Below, in pieces: positions 1 through 10,235 of a DNA stretch of 64,000 nucleotides; the stretch's first letter is position 1, and each line of letters starts with the position of its first letter. Made by a program: the position numbers and the translations under genes. Origin of the DNA: Microvirga terrestris (lineage in GTDB: Bacteria > Pseudomonadota > Alphaproteobacteria > Rhizobiales > Beijerinckiaceae); the NCBI RefSeq assembly GCF_015694425.1, contig NZ_JADQDN010000002.1, forward strand, positions 310,001-374,000. Reading direction: 5' to 3'. Below the pieces are notes generated by a model that saw nothing but the letters and a program-made list of their open reading frames with translations, had not been told where the DNA came from and searched no databases.

Positions 1-15
1 GTATTCGTGCGCCAT
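1..15 (-). CDS. gcvP: Glycine dehydrogenase gcvP, first five codons only
   Basis: Only the extreme start is in the window: an ATG at 15 reading MAHEY and running off the left edge. It lies 15 nt after the gcvH stop, with an AGAGAA-type ribosome site between. GcvP, the pyridoxal-phosphate P protein of the glycine cleavage system, normally follows gcvT-gcvH in this order. The identity is inferred from position alone, because five codons carry no family signal. Confidence 0.5.
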
Positions 16-30
16 GCCCGTGTTCTCTTT

Positions 31-405
31 TTAGGAGATCGACTTCACGAATTCCTGGTACTGCTCTTCGGTCATGAGGCCGTCGAGCTCGCTCTGGTTC
101 GTGAGGCGGATCTTCATGAACCAGCCGCGACCGGCCGGATCCTCGTTGACGGTGCCGGGGGAAGCTTCGAGTTCGCTGTTGACCTCGACGACTTCGCCGG
201 AGACGGGTGCATAGACTTCGCTAGCCGCCTTCACGCTCTCGACGACGGCCGCCTCATCACCCTTCGACAGATTCTTGCCGACGCTGGGCAGCTCCACGAA
301 CACCACGTCACCGAGCTGGCCCTGGGCATAATCGGAGATGCCGACGATGCCGGCATCGCCCTCGACGCGGATGTATTCGTGATCCTTGGTGTAGCGCGTA
401 GTCAT
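31..405 (-). CDS. gcvH: Glycine cleavage system H protein
   Basis: This 124-residue lipoyl carrier shuttles the aminomethyl intermediate from the P protein to the T and L proteins in glycine catabolism. The start at 405 gives the usual opening MTTRYTKDHEYI. The lipoylated lysine is K59 in the ESVKAAS motif, and the length is typical for the family. A longer reading upstream is open but overlaps gcvT and does not look like coding sequence. The gene lies 25 nt after gcvT and 15 nt before gcvP, so the three form one riboswitch-controlled operon on the minus strand. Confidence 0.95.
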   Translation of the reverse strand: MTTRYTKDHEYIRVEGDAGIVGISDYAQGQLGDVVFVELPSVGKNLSKGDEAAVVESVKAASEVYAPVSGEVVEVNSELEASPGTVNEDPAGRGWFMKIRLTNQSELDGLMTEEQYQEFVKSIS

Positions 406-430
406 GATGAATTCCCTCTTGATAGTGATG

Positions 431-1579
431 TCAGCGCTTGTAGCGGTGTGGAGCGAACGGCATGGCTGCGACCTTGGCCGGCAGCGGCTTGCCGCGAACG
501 ATGAGATGCAGGTCGGTGCCGACGGCGGAGACGTCTTTCGCAACGTAACCCATGGCGACAGGGCCGTTGACCGTGGGGCCAAAACCGCCGGAGGTCACGA
601 TGCCGACCTCGCGTCCGTCTGGCGTGGTGATGACGCTGCCCTCGCGGGCCGGAGCGCGGCCTTCCGGCTTGATGCCGACACGAACGCGCGCAGCACCGTC
701 CTTGATCTCGCGCTGAACGCGCGCGGCACCAGGGAAGCCTCCCTCCTCGCGGCGGCGCTTCTGGATCGACCAGATCAGGCCGGCCTCGATGGGCGATGTG
801 GTGGTGTCGATGTCGTGGCCGTAGAGGCAGAGGCCCGCTTCGAGGCGCAGCGAATCGCGTGCGCCGAGGCCGATGGCCTTCACTTCCGGATCGGCCAGCA
901 GGGTGGTCCAGAGCTTTGCCGCATCCTCGCCCTTGCACGAAATCTCGAAACCGTCCTCGCCGGTGTAGCCGGAGCGCGACACATGGCACCAGATGCCGCC
1001 GATCTGCACATCGGCCGCCATCATGAAGGAGAGCGCGGCGGCTTCAGGCGAAAGCTTCGCCAGCACGGCTTCCGCGGAAGGCCCCTGCAAGGCCATCAGG
1101 CCGAGGTTGTCCTTGCGGTTCAGACTCACGCCCTTCGGCAGACGCGCCTGGATATGAGCGTAGTCCTGCTCCTTCATGGAGGCGTTGACGACGAGATAGA
1201 GCCAGCCCTCATGCCCCGAAGCGCCGACGCGGGTGACCATGAGGTCGTCGAGGATGCCGCCGTCATCGGCGAGTAGCTGCGAATAGCGCTGCTGGTTGGG
1301 CTTGAGGTTCACGACATCGGCGGGGATCAAGGCTTCCAGCGCCTTGGCCACGGTCTCGTGGCTCTTGTCCTCAGCGACCAGGAAAGCCTGGCCCATATGC
1401 GAGACATCGAACAGGCCCGCATGCTTACGGGTCCAGTTGTGCTCTGTGAGGATGCCGGTGGGGTATTGCACCGGCATGTCGAAGCCGGCGAACGGCACCA
1501 TGCGGGCGCCAAGCGCCACATGCTCCGCGTGGAGCGGGGTTTTCAGGAGCGGCTCGTCGCTGTGCGCTGGCTCGGCCAT
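431..1579 (-). CDS. gcvT: Aminomethyltransferase (glycine cleavage T protein)
   Basis: This 382-residue T protein transfers the methylene group from the H-protein-bound aminomethyl unit to tetrahydrofolate and releases ammonia. The N-terminal folate-binding region shows the family signatures GARMVPFAGFDMPVQYP and FDVSHMGQ, and the C-terminal GCV_T barrel contains GYVAKD. The start at 1579 has an AGGGA ribosome site 7 nt upstream. It is the first gene of gcvT-gcvH-gcvP. The preceding leader carries a tandem glycine riboswitch, so expression should rise with glycine. Confidence 0.96.
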   Translation of the reverse strand: MAEPAHSDEPLLKTPLHAEHVALGARMVPFAGFDMPVQYPTGILTEHNWTRKHAGLFDVSHMGQAFLVAEDKSHETVAKALEALIPADVVNLKPNQQRYSQLLADDGGILDDLMVTRVGASGHEGWLYLVVNASMKEQDYAHIQARLPKGVSLNRKDNLGLMALQGPSAEAVLAKLSPEAAALSFMMAADVQIGGIWCHVSRSGYTGEDGFEISCKGEDAAKLWTTLLADPEVKAIGLGARDSLRLEAGLCLYGHDIDTTTSPIEAGLIWSIQKRRREEGGFPGAARVQREIKDGAARVRVGIKPEGRAPAREGSVITTPDGREVGIVTSGGFGPTVNGPVAMGYVAKDVSAVGTDLHLIVRGKPLPAKVAAMPFAPHRYKR

Positions 1580-1629
1580 CGGTTTCCCTCAAAGGTGCGC
1601 GTTTCATCGAGCCTTGCGGCCCGTTGCTC

Positions 1630-1825
1630 TGCGCCCCCTCTGTCCCGAGACCTGAGAGATTTCCCTCGGGGCAAAAGCCCCAGGTTACGCCCGTCGGTGG
1701 ACGACGCTTTCACACGTCGTCGCTTTCCAGAGTGCCAGCTCCCGCGCGGTCCTTTGGCCTGAGCGTTTCCGGGGCGGTTGCGCCTTCGGCGCCGGACACT
1801 AAGGTCCGGACTCTTCCGCGGGGAT
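1630..1825 (-). promoter_or_regulatory. Tandem glycine riboswitch upstream of gcvT
   Basis: On the minus strand the gcvT leader holds two glycine aptamers. The first (about 1820-1742) has the conserved CGCCGAAGG core, GCAA, then CCGGAAACGCTCAGG and CAAAGGACCG. The second (about 1738-1630) has a longer P1/P3 region with a CGACGAC hairpin and ends with GGGAAATCTCTCAGG. Family knowledge: two aptamers joined by a short linker bind glycine and switch on gcv operons. No clear terminator stem with a T-run is visible before gcvT, so control may act on translation. Confidence 0.93.
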
Positions 1826-1990
1826 CATCGGCTGGCCTAAGCTCTGAAGAGGAATTGGCCTCCTGTCAACAAAGCAAGCCGAGCCTGTTCACCCTTTAAT
1901 TGACGCCACGCCCTCCAGGCTCCATCTTAGGGCCATCTGTCACAGAAGGGGAGAAGCGCGGCCTGATCCGGTCAGCAGCTCCACGCATCG

Positions 1991-3295
1991 TTGCTCGAAC
2001 TGATCATCGCTCTCGCTCTCGTCGCCCTCAACGGCGTCTTCGCTCTTTCCGAACTTGCCATCGTGTCAGCCCGCCGGGCTCGCCTCAAGGCCATGGCCGA
2101 GCAGGGCCGTTCCGGCGCCAGCACGGCCCTGACTCTCATGGAGGATTCGGGCCGCTTCCTCTCCACGGTCCAGATCGGCATCACCCTGGTGGGCATCCTG
2201 GCCGGCGCCTTTTCGGGCGCGGCGCTGGGAGGCCGGCTGACGGATATCTTCTTAAGCCAGGGCATGCCCGAGGGTGCGGCCGAGCCTCTCGGTTACGGCA
2301 TCGTCATCGGCATCATCACCTACCTGTCCATCGTGGTGGGCGAGCTTGTACCCAAGCAGCTGGCCCTGCGCCACCCGGAGGGCATTGCCTGCGCCATGGC
2401 CCCGATGATGCTGGTTGTCTCGAAGGTCGCAGCGCCAGCCGTCTGGCTTCTGAATGCCTCCACCACTCTGATCTTCAGCCTTTTCGGAACCAAGTCGGAC
2501 GATTCCTCGACCGTCACCGAAGAGGAGATCAAGATGCTCGTCGGCGAGGCCGAGAGCGCCGGCGTAATCGAGGAGGAGGAGCGCCGCATGATCTCAGGCG
2601 TGCTTCGCCTCGGCGACCGGACCGTGCGCGGCCTCATGACGCCCCGGACAGACGTGGACTGGATCGATACCGAGGATAACGAGGAGACGATCCGCCAGTT
2701 GCTGATCGAGACGCCGCATTCGCGCCTACCGGTGAGCGAGGGCACCCCCGACAATGTGATCGGCGTCGTTCAGTCGCGGGAGCTTCTGGCCGCCATGCTG
2801 ACCGGCCAGCCCCTCGAAATCCGCAAGCATCTGCAGCAGGCGCCGGTCATTCCGGACACGCTTTACGCTCTGGACGCTCTTGCGATCCTGCGGGACTCCG
2901 AGGTGCCCATGGCGGTCGTCCATGACGAGTACGGCCATTTTGAAGGGGTCGTGACCCCGGCCGATGCCCTGGAGGCCATCGTGGGCGCCTTCCGGTCCGA
3001 CGGCGAGGCGCCGGAGCCCGACGCCGTCCGGCGCGAGGACGGCTCCTGGCTGCTCGCCGGCTCCATGCCGGTGGACGAGATGGCCGAGATCCTCGGCGTG
3101 ACCCTGCCCGAGACCCGCAGCTATCACACGGTCGGCGGCCTGGTAATCAGCGAGTTGCAGCACCTGCCGGCCACAGGCGAACACGTGGAGACCCTCGGCT
3201 GGCGCTTCGAGGTGATCGACCTCGACGAGCGCCGGATCGACAAGGTGCTGGCCGCCCCGCTCAATCAGAGAGCGGGCGCGGCCGTTCTTTATTAA
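1991..3295 (+). CDS. CorC/HlyC-type CNNM and CBS-domain membrane protein
   Basis: This 434-residue protein has an N-terminal CNNM transmembrane domain (about residues 1-195, four hydrophobic segments, opening LELIIALALVALNGVFALSE). A CBS pair follows (about 210-335), then a C-terminal CorC_HlyC domain (about 345-425). Relatives are magnesium/cobalt efflux or haemolysin-like proteins, and the transported ion cannot be told from sequence. The start is a TTG at 1991. An in-frame TGA lies 27 nt upstream and no ATG occurs before the first membrane segment ends, so TTG is the only plausible start. It is divergent from gcvT. Confidence 0.88.
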   Translation: MLELIIALALVALNGVFALSELAIVSARRARLKAMAEQGRSGASTALTLMEDSGRFLSTVQIGITLVGILAGAFSGAALGGRLTDIFLSQGMPEGAAEPLGYGIVIGIITYLSIVVGELVPKQLALRHPEGIACAMAPMMLVVSKVAAPAVWLLNASTTLIFSLFGTKSDDSSTVTEEEIKMLVGEAESAGVIEEEERRMISGVLRLGDRTVRGLMTPRTDVDWIDTEDNEETIRQLLIETPHSRLPVSEGTPDNVIGVVQSRELLAAMLTGQPLEIRKHLQQAPVIPDTLYALDALAILRDSEVPMAVVHDEYGHFEGVVTPADALEAIVGAFRSDGEAPEPDAVRREDGSWLLAGSMPVDEMAEILGVTLPETRSYHTVGGLVISELQHLPATGEHVETLGWRFEVIDLDERRIDKVLAAPLNQRAGAAVLY

Positions 3296-3298
3296 GTA

Positions 3299-3895
3299 TC
3301 AGCCCCGCCGGCCTGTCGCCGCGCGGGTGCCGAGGCCGACCTCGATCTCGAAGTTATTGGCGGACGACGCCGGAACCACGATGCCCTCCTCGACGATCGA
3401 GACGGTCGTCTGGGTCTGGCCGGCCGGAATCGCGGCCGCCACCCGGCGGGAGCGGTTGGCGAAAACGGTCGAGCCATCCTTGACGACGATCTGGACAGGA
3501 ACGTCATAGCGGCCCGCCGACCCGGCGTTGCCGAGGAGCGCCCGGGCCTCGACACCGACCCTCACGAGGGTGCCGCCATCCGGCTGGCCGACGCATTCGC
3601 GGGCCAAGTCGCCCAGGGAGATCTGGCTGCGGACAGAGCCGCCATCAACGCCTCCAGCCCGGATGACCGAACCGCCAGCCATGACATCGACCGTCGGGCA
3701 ATAGACGTCGCGGGTCTCGGCCGCCTGAGGCGGCGTCTGGGTTGTCCCCGCCGTGAGCAGCATGTCGCCGACGCCGAAGCCGCCCTCGCCCGGCGCTCCG
3801 CAGCCAGCCAGGGCCGCAATCCCGAGCGAGACGAAGGCCCGTCCGGCCCAGCGGTTCAATCCCTTATCCATCATTGTCCCCCACCCTCTCTTCAT
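3299..3895 (-). CDS. Putative lipoprotein of unknown function
   Basis: The 198-residue protein has a lipoprotein signal peptide: a basic start, the hydrophobic stretch SLGIAALAG and a lipobox LAGC at about residue 32. After cleavage it should be anchored to a membrane on the periplasmic side. The mature part is Gly/Val/Thr-rich and looks like a beta-sandwich. It ends 4 nt from the stop of the convergent CNNM gene. The start may be the first methionine or the pair at residues 8-9. It sits just downstream of the IalB-like gene on the same strand and may be cotranscribed with it. I do not recognise a named family. Confidence 0.7.
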   Translation of the reverse strand: MKRGWGTMMDKGLNRWAGRAFVSLGIAALAGCGAPGEGGFGVGDMLLTAGTTQTPPQAAETRDVYCPTVDVMAGGSVIRAGGVDGGSVRSQISLGDLARECVGQPDGGTLVRVGVEARALLGNAGSAGRYDVPVQIVVKDGSTVFANRSRRVAAAIPAGQTQTTVSIVEEGIVVPASSANNFEIEVGLGTRAATGRRG

Positions 3896-3898
3896 TGT

Positions 3899-4423
3899 TT
3901 ACGGAAGGGCATCGAATCCGGTCGCAAACCCGTTCAGCGACACGGGAATCCCAATCCCCTCCTCGGGCGTCTGGAAGACGATGAAGGTGGCCTGCTGGCC
4001 GGTCCTCATCTGGTTGATCAGGTTGTCCTCCATGACCACCTCGGCAACGCAGCCCGATGCCAGGCAGCGCACGAAGCCGGCGCGGCCAATATCCGTCTGG
4101 TCGATCTTCAGGCCCAGCCCCGAAGGCAGCAGAATACCCAAAGGCGCCACCACGCGCAGGAGGCGGCTTTTGCCGTCGGCGGTTTTCAACATGATAATCA
4201 CGAGGGTGACGTTGGGGCGATCCTCTGCAACAACGTTCTGCACCAGGGCGCATTGCTCGGCGGTGGCGCCGGCCGGAGTCTCGCACCGCATCTGCCAGTC
4301 GCCGAAGGTGTTCTTGACCATGCCCTGAGCGCCTGCGCTGCTGGCGCCGAGCAGGGCTGCCAGCCCCAGGACAACTGCCGCGCCATGGCGAACCCATTGC
4401 GATGCGCCCATCGGTTTCTCCAT
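3899..4423 (-). CDS. Invasion-associated locus B (IalB)-like secreted protein
   Basis: The exported protein is about 174 residues. A signal peptide ends at AQG, followed by the IalB-type opening VKNTFGDWQMRCETP. The paired cysteines around CETPAGATAEQC and RCLASGCVAE are typical of the family. IalB proteins are periplasmic or outer-membrane-associated in Bartonella, but most alphaproteobacterial members have no known role. The start is taken at 4423 (MEKPMGAS). A second ATG at 4411 has a better-spaced GGAG and could be the true start. The lipoprotein gene follows after 3 nt. Confidence 0.8.
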   Translation of the reverse strand: MEKPMGASQWVRHGAAVVLGLAALLGASSAGAQGMVKNTFGDWQMRCETPAGATAEQCALVQNVVAEDRPNVTLVIIMLKTADGKSRLLRVVAPLGILLPSGLGLKIDQTDIGRAGFVRCLASGCVAEVVMEDNLINQMRTGQQATFIVFQTPEEGIGIPVSLNGFATGFDALP

Positions 4424-4724
4424 TCCGTAAACCCTTTTGAAGGGTCGCGGCATGCGGCCGCTCCGATCCAAGTTTGGCCCGTTGGGACCATGCCAGGGGG
4501 CGTAATGTCAAGCGAGAGGGGCTATTTGGGGACCTGAAACGTTTTTTGGCGGTTATGACGCATAGTTTGGAACGCTTCTACCGTTGCGCTTCATTCCATC
4601 CTGTGGTCTTTGACGCAGATCAAAGGTGATGGCGCAAGCCGGGCGCCGAAATTCGCACGCCCGCGCCCTCCCCGATGCTTTCATGGCCCTGGGCCATCAC
4701 ATCTTTAGGAGCTTTGGAACACCG
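4424..4724. other. Divergent intergenic region before the cox operon
   Basis: About 300 bases separate the IalB-like gene (minus strand) from coxB (plus strand). It should hold promoters for both. The only recognisable signal is an FNR/FixK-type dyad at 4609-4624, annotated separately. A run of six T residues near 4543 has no stem before it. No RNA gene is seen. Confidence 0.6.
4609..4624 (+). promoter_or_regulatory. FNR/FixK-type binding site upstream of coxB
   Basis: TTTGACGCAGATCAAA contains TTGAC-N4-ATCAA and so matches the FNR/FixK consensus TTGAY-N4-RTCAA in every fixed position. It lies about 100 bp before the coxB start. FNR-like regulators in alphaproteobacteria respond to low oxygen and often switch terminal oxidases, so oxygen control of this aa3 oxidase is likely. 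Whether it activates or represses cannot be read from the sequence. Confidence 0.7.
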
Positions 4725-5579
4725 ATGCGGATCGAGAATGCACGTCGATCGGTGACCGCCCTCTCCACGGCAGCGGTCGCACTTGTGTTGGGCATCAATG
4801 TGGCGTCGGCCGCCGCCGGGCAGCCCTCTCCCTGGGAAACCGGCATGCAGGAGATGGTGACCGAGCTGGGACAGAGCGTGTCCAGCTTCCACACTTACCT
4901 GGTCTGGCTGATCACAGCGATCTGCCTCTTCGTGCTGGCCCTGATCCTGGTGATCATCGTCCGGTTCAACGAGAACAAGAACCCGACCCCGTCGAGAACC
5001 ACTCATAACACCCTTCTTGAGGTGGCTTGGACCATCGTCCCGGTCCTGATCCTTGTGGCGATTGCCATCCCGTCCTTTCGCCTGCTGCGCGAGCAGCTCG
5101 TGCCGCCTCAGGCGGACCTGGTGGTGAAGGCGACCGGCTATTCCTGGTACTGGGGCTACGAGTACCCGGCCGATCAAGGCGGCTTCAAGTTCGATTCGAA
5201 CATGATTCCCGAGGACGGGAACCGGAAGCCCGACCAGCCGCGCCTGCTCGGCGCCGACAACGCGATGGTGGTGCCCGTGGGCAAGGTTGTGCGGGTCCAA
5301 GTGACCTCCGCCGACGTCCTGCACGCCTTTGCCATGCCGTCCTTCTACATCAAGGTCGACGCCGTTCCCGGACGCCTGAACGAGACCTGGTTCAAGGCCG
5401 AGAAGGAAGGCGTCTATTACGGCCAGTGCTCGGAGCTCTGCGGCAACGGCCATCCCTACATGCCGATCGAAATCCGCGTCGTGAGCGAGCAGCAATTTGC
5501 CGCTTGGCTAGCCGAGGCGAAGCAGCGTTATGCTTCTACGGACAGCTCCGCCCCGATCAAGTTCGCGACCGCTCAATAA
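4725..5579 (+). CDS. coxB: Cytochrome c oxidase subunit II
   Basis: This 284-residue subunit receives electrons from cytochrome c through its CuA centre. It has a signal peptide (about residues 1-31, cleaved near SAAAG), two membrane helices (about 56-80 and 98-118) and a periplasmic cupredoxin domain. The CuA ligands are H200, C235, E237, C239, H243 and M246 in the motif YGQCSELCGNGHPYM. The aromatic patch GYSWYWGYEYP is present. The start at 4725 has AGGAG upstream, and the longer open frame before it lacks coding character. It is the first gene of the oxidase operon. Confidence 0.97.
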   Translation: MRIENARRSVTALSTAAVALVLGINVASAAAGQPSPWETGMQEMVTELGQSVSSFHTYLVWLITAICLFVLALILVIIVRFNENKNPTPSRTTHNTLLEVAWTIVPVLILVAIAIPSFRLLREQLVPPQADLVVKATGYSWYWGYEYPADQGGFKFDSNMIPEDGNRKPDQPRLLGADNAMVVPVGKVVRVQVTSADVLHAFAMPSFYIKVDAVPGRLNETWFKAEKEGVYYGQCSELCGNGHPYMPIEIRVVSEQQFAAWLAEAKQRYASTDSSAPIKFATAQ

Positions 5580-5584
5580 TCTGA

Positions 5585-7228
<1,644 letters not shown>

Positions 7229-7338
7229 CATCGGACCCAAAAGTGGAACCCACTTTTGGGATTGATCCGATGCTTGATCTAAAAAGTAGTGCATCGTTGC
7301 ACGCGGAAAACCGGATCCACTTTTCCGCACTATGCACT
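7229..7338. repeat. Pair of intergenic palindromes between coxA and ctaB
   Basis: The first element (7229-7272) pairs CATCGGA-CCCAAAAGTGG with CCACTTTTGGG-(5-nt bulge)-TCCGATG. The second (about 7287-7338) pairs GCGGAAAA with TTTTCCGC inside outer arms AGTGCA and TGCACT. Palindromes of this type recur between genes in this order of bacteria (general knowledge). They could form RNA hairpins in the cox transcript and separate coxBA from ctaB. Confidence 0.7.
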
Positions 7339-7349
7339 AAAACATTTGA

Positions 7350-7373
7350 GCTGGGCGGCTTTCACCGCCCGGC
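7350..7373. other. Strong hairpin before ctaB
   Basis: Ten base pairs with one T-G wobble: AGCTGGGCGG pairs with CCGCCCGGCT around a CTTTCA loop. No T-run follows, so it is more likely an mRNA-stabilising or processing hairpin than an intrinsic terminator. Confidence 0.5.
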
Positions 7374-7470
7374 TCCTCCCCAGAGGGCTTGGGTTTCTTC
7401 AAGCCTTCCGGCGAGGAGCCGACCATCCGGAGGCCTTTTCGGCCTCGTCACGGCATTTCGGAATTTTGTG

Positions 7471-8427
7471 ATGAGCACCATGTCGAACAGTCTGGCCGAA
7501 ACCCAAGTCGAGAGCCTTGCCACGGCAGGCCTGTCGCAGGGCGACGTGTCCGACTTCTTCGCCCTGCTGAAGCCGCGGGTGATGTTTCTCGTCGTCTTCA
7601 CGGCCCTGGTCGGCATGGTCGTGAGCCCATCGACCGTTCACCCGATCGTCGCCTTTGTGTCCCTCCTGATGATCGCCGTCGGCGGTGGTGCATCCGGGTG
7701 CCTGAACATGTGGTGGGATGCGGATATCGATGCGGTCATGACCCGCACGGCCAAGCGCCCGATTCCGGCCGGCAAGATTCAGCCCGGCGAGGCCCTGGCC
7801 TTCGGGATGACCCTCTCCGTCGGGTCGGTCATCATCTTGGGGCTCGTCAGCAACTGGCTCGCCGCGGGTCTCCTGGCCTTCACGATCTTCTTCTACGTGG
7901 TCGTCTATTCCATGTGGCTGAAGCGCACGACGCCGCAGAACATCGTCATTGGCGGTGCGGCGGGCGCCCTCCCCCCGGTGGTCGCGCAGGCGGCCGTCAC
8001 GGGCCACGTGGCCCTGGACAGCATCGTGCTGTTCGCCATCATCTTCATGTGGACGCCTCCGCACTTCTGGGCTCTGGCTCTCGTGAAGTCGGGCGATTAC
8101 CAGCGCGCCGGCATCCCCATGCTGCCGAACGTGGCAGGCCCCGACGCGACCCGCTTCCAGATCCTCGCCTACACGATCCTTCTGGCCCCGCTGGGCATAG
8201 CTCCGGTGGCCTTAGGGTTTGGCGGCTTGGCCTATGCCATCATCTCCCTCGTCGGCGGCTTCGGCATGCTGGCGCTGGCCCTGCAGGTCTATCGCCTGCG
8301 CCAAGGCGAGCCTGCCATGCGGGTGGCTCAGCAGCTCTTCGGCTTCTCGATCCTCTATCTCTTCCTGCTCTTCGCGACCCTGCTCGTGGAGCACGGCTTC
8401 GGCTTCTTCCGGCCGGTGTTCGGGTAA
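7471..8427 (+). CDS. ctaB: Protohaem IX farnesyltransferase (haem O synthase)
   Basis: The 318-residue membrane prenyltransferase adds a farnesyl chain to haem b to make haem O, the precursor of the haem a used by the oxidase encoded alongside. The family motifs [19 protein letters not shown] (first Asp-rich site) and [12 protein letters not shown] (second site) are present among about nine membrane helices. The start [10 protein letters not shown] at 7471 fits the family; a second ATG lies three codons on. The long open frame upstream runs through palindromic intergenic sequence and is not coding. Confidence 0.95.
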   Translation: MSTMSNSLAETQVESLATAGLSQGDVSDFFALLKPRVMFLVVFTALVGMVVSPSTVHPIVAFVSLLMIAVGGGASGCLNMWWDADIDAVMTRTAKRPIPAGKIQPGEALAFGMTLSVGSVIILGLVSNWLAAGLLAFTIFFYVVVYSMWLKRTTPQNIVIGGAAGALPPVVAQAAVTGHVALDSIVLFAIIFMWTPPHFWALALVKSGDYQRAGIPMLPNVAGPDATRFQILAYTILLAPLGIAPVALGFGGLAYAIISLVGGFGMLALALQVYRLRQGEPAMRVAQQLFGFSILYLFLLFATLLVEHGFGFFRPVFG

Positions 8428-8431
8428 CCCC

Positions 8432-8593
8432 ATGGCGGATCGCAAACCATCCCAAAGCCTGACGCCCGAGGAACAGAAGCGCCGCCGCACGCGCTCGCTC
8501 GCCCTGGCGCTCACCCTCGGGGCCCTCGTGCTGCTGTTCTACGTGGTCACGATCGCGAAGCTGGGACCGGGCGTCCTGCAGCGCCCCATGTGA
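8432..8593 (+). CDS. Small single-span membrane protein of the cox operon (CoxF-like)
   Basis: This 53-residue protein starts 4 nt after ctaB. A charged head (PEEQKRRRTR) precedes one membrane helix (about residues 22-42, ALALTLGALVLLFYVVTIA). A short protein of this layout between ctaB and ctaG is usual in rhizobial cox operons, where it is called CoxF or CtaF. Its role in oxidase assembly is assumed from position only. Confidence 0.75.
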   Translation: MADRKPSQSLTPEEQKRRRTRSLALALTLGALVLLFYVVTIAKLGPGVLQRPM

Positions 8594-8602
8594 GGTTTGA
8601 GC

Positions 8603-9193
8603 ATGGCTGAGAACCCGCACATCCAACGCAAGATGCACCGCACGGCCTTCGCCTGCGTCGGCCTCGTCGTGGGCATGGTCGGCTTGGCTTACGCGTCCGT
8701 TCCCCTCTACGACCTCTTCTGCAAGGTCACCGGCTTCGGCGGCACGCCCATCGCGGTCGACAGCAACGGCTCGCAGGTGCTCGGCCGGACGATCTCCGTG
8801 CGCTTCGACTCCAATGTGGCGCCCGGGCTGAACTGGCGCTTTGCGCCGGAAACCCCTGAGGTCAAGGTCAGGCTGGGCGAGACCACGACGGTTCTCTACA
8901 AGGTCACCAACAAGGGCGACAAACCGACGACGGGCATTGCCACCTACAACGTGCAGCCCGATCTCGCCGGCACCTACTTCTCCAAGCTCGAGTGCTTCTG
9001 CTTTACCGAGCAGACCCTGCAGCCGGGCGAAACTCTGGAATCCGCGGTCGTGTTCTACGTCGATCCCCGTCTGGCCGAGGATCGCGACGTGAAGGACATC
9101 TCATCCATCACCCTCTCCTACACCTACTTTCCCTCCAAGGGGGGCAAGCCGGTGGCGGAGGTGACATCATCCACCACACCCATCTCTCAATAA
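8603..9193 (+). CDS. ctaG: Cytochrome c oxidase assembly protein CtaG/Cox11
   Basis: This 196-residue copper chaperone inserts CuB into subunit I. It has one N-terminal membrane helix (about residues 13-35, containing VGLAYASVPLYDLFC) and a periplasmic immunoglobulin-like domain. The copper-binding CFCF motif lies in SKLECFCFTEQTL. The ATG at 8603 with GAGG upstream is preferred to a TTG two codons earlier. It lies within the oxidase operon, 9 nt after the small membrane protein. Confidence 0.95.
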   Translation: MAENPHIQRKMHRTAFACVGLVVGMVGLAYASVPLYDLFCKVTGFGGTPIAVDSNGSQVLGRTISVRFDSNVAPGLNWRFAPETPEVKVRLGETTTVLYKVTNKGDKPTTGIATYNVQPDLAGTYFSKLECFCFTEQTLQPGETLESAVVFYVDPRLAEDRDVKDISSITLSYTYFPSKGGKPVAEVTSSTTPISQ

Positions 9194-9261
9194 GACACGT
9201 GACAACTTAAGCGGAAACGTCTTAAAGCGAGTTCACCTTCGAGGCACGGAGACGACACGAA

Positions 9262-10122
9262 ATGGCCGAGGCCCACGCCAAGAACCACGACTACCACATC
9301 CTTGAACCGAGCCCGTGGCCGCTCATCGGCGCGGTCAGCGCGTTCCTGCTGACCTCCGGGTTCGTCACTTGGTGGAAGGACATCCACATCGCCGGGATGG
9401 ACCTCGGCCCCATCGTGTTCGGCGCAGGCATCATCGGCGTTCTCTACACGATGCTCGCCTGGTGGACCGACGTGGTGAAGGAGGCCAACACCGGGTCGCA
9501 CACCCGCGTGGTCCAGCTTCACCACCGCTACGGCATGATGATGTTCATCGCCTCCGAGGTGATGTTCTTCGCCGCCTGGTTCTGGGCCTATTTCGATGCG
9601 GCCCTCTATGCCGGCGACCCGCAGCTCTACTCCCGAGTCGAGACGCTCGGCGGCGTTTGGCCTCCGAAGGGCATCGAGACCTTCGATCCCTGGCACTTGC
9701 CTCTTCTCAACACGTTGATCCTGCTCACCTCCGGCACCACGGTCACCTGGGCGCACCATGCGCTCCTGCACAACGACCGCCAGGGCCTGAAGATGGGCTT
9801 GTGGCTCACGGTGATCCTCGGCTTCGTCTTCACCTGCGTGCAGGCCTACGAGTATAGCCACGCGGCCTTCGGGTTTAGCGGCAACATCTACGGCGCCACC
9901 TTCTTCATGGCGACGGGCTTCCACGGCGCGCATGTGATCATCGGCACGATCTTCCTGGCCGTCTGCCTGCTGCGCGCCTATCGCGGCGACTTCACGCCTC
10001 AGCAGCATCTCGGTTTCGAGTTCGCCGCCTGGTACTGGCACTTCGTCGACGTGGTGTGGCTCTTCCTCTTCGCCGCCATCTATGTGTGGGGCTACGGCGG
10101 ACACGCCGCCGGCGGCCACTAA
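9262..10122 (+). CDS. coxC: Cytochrome c oxidase subunit III
   Basis: The 286-residue subunit III has seven predicted membrane helices. It contains the family motifs [17 protein letters not shown] and [11 protein letters not shown], and ends with the typical [11 protein letters not shown] segment. It stabilises the catalytic core and has no redox centre. It lies 68 nt after ctaG and is followed by a GC-rich hairpin at 10150-10169. Confidence 0.97.
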   Translation: MAEAHAKNHDYHILEPSPWPLIGAVSAFLLTSGFVTWWKDIHIAGMDLGPIVFGAGIIGVLYTMLAWWTDVVKEANTGSHTRVVQLHHRYGMMMFIASEVMFFAAWFWAYFDAALYAGDPQLYSRVETLGGVWPPKGIETFDPWHLPLLNTLILLTSGTTVTWAHHALLHNDRQGLKMGLWLTVILGFVFTCVQAYEYSHAAFGFSGNIYGATFFMATGFHGAHVIIGTIFLAVCLLRAYRGDFTPQQHLGFEFAAWYWHFVDVVWLFLFAAIYVWGYGGHAAGGH

Positions 10123-10149
10123 GTCGCACGCCGAACGACAAATCAGCAG

Positions 10150-10169
10150 GGGCGGCTTCAAGGCCGCCC
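10150..10169 (+). terminator. Possible terminator or attenuator hairpin after coxC
   Basis: A perfect 7-bp stem GGGCGGC/GCCGCCC with loop TTCAAG lies 27 nt after the coxC stop and is followed by TTCGCATTTT. The T-tract is short and offset. Partial read-through into the DUF983 and SURF1 genes is therefore likely. Confidence 0.45.
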
Positions 10170-10235
10170 TTCGCATTTTCGGGGTCCCGTCACCATTTGT
10201 CGGTCACGCCCCACCGGCCGTTTTGGAGAAAAGCC

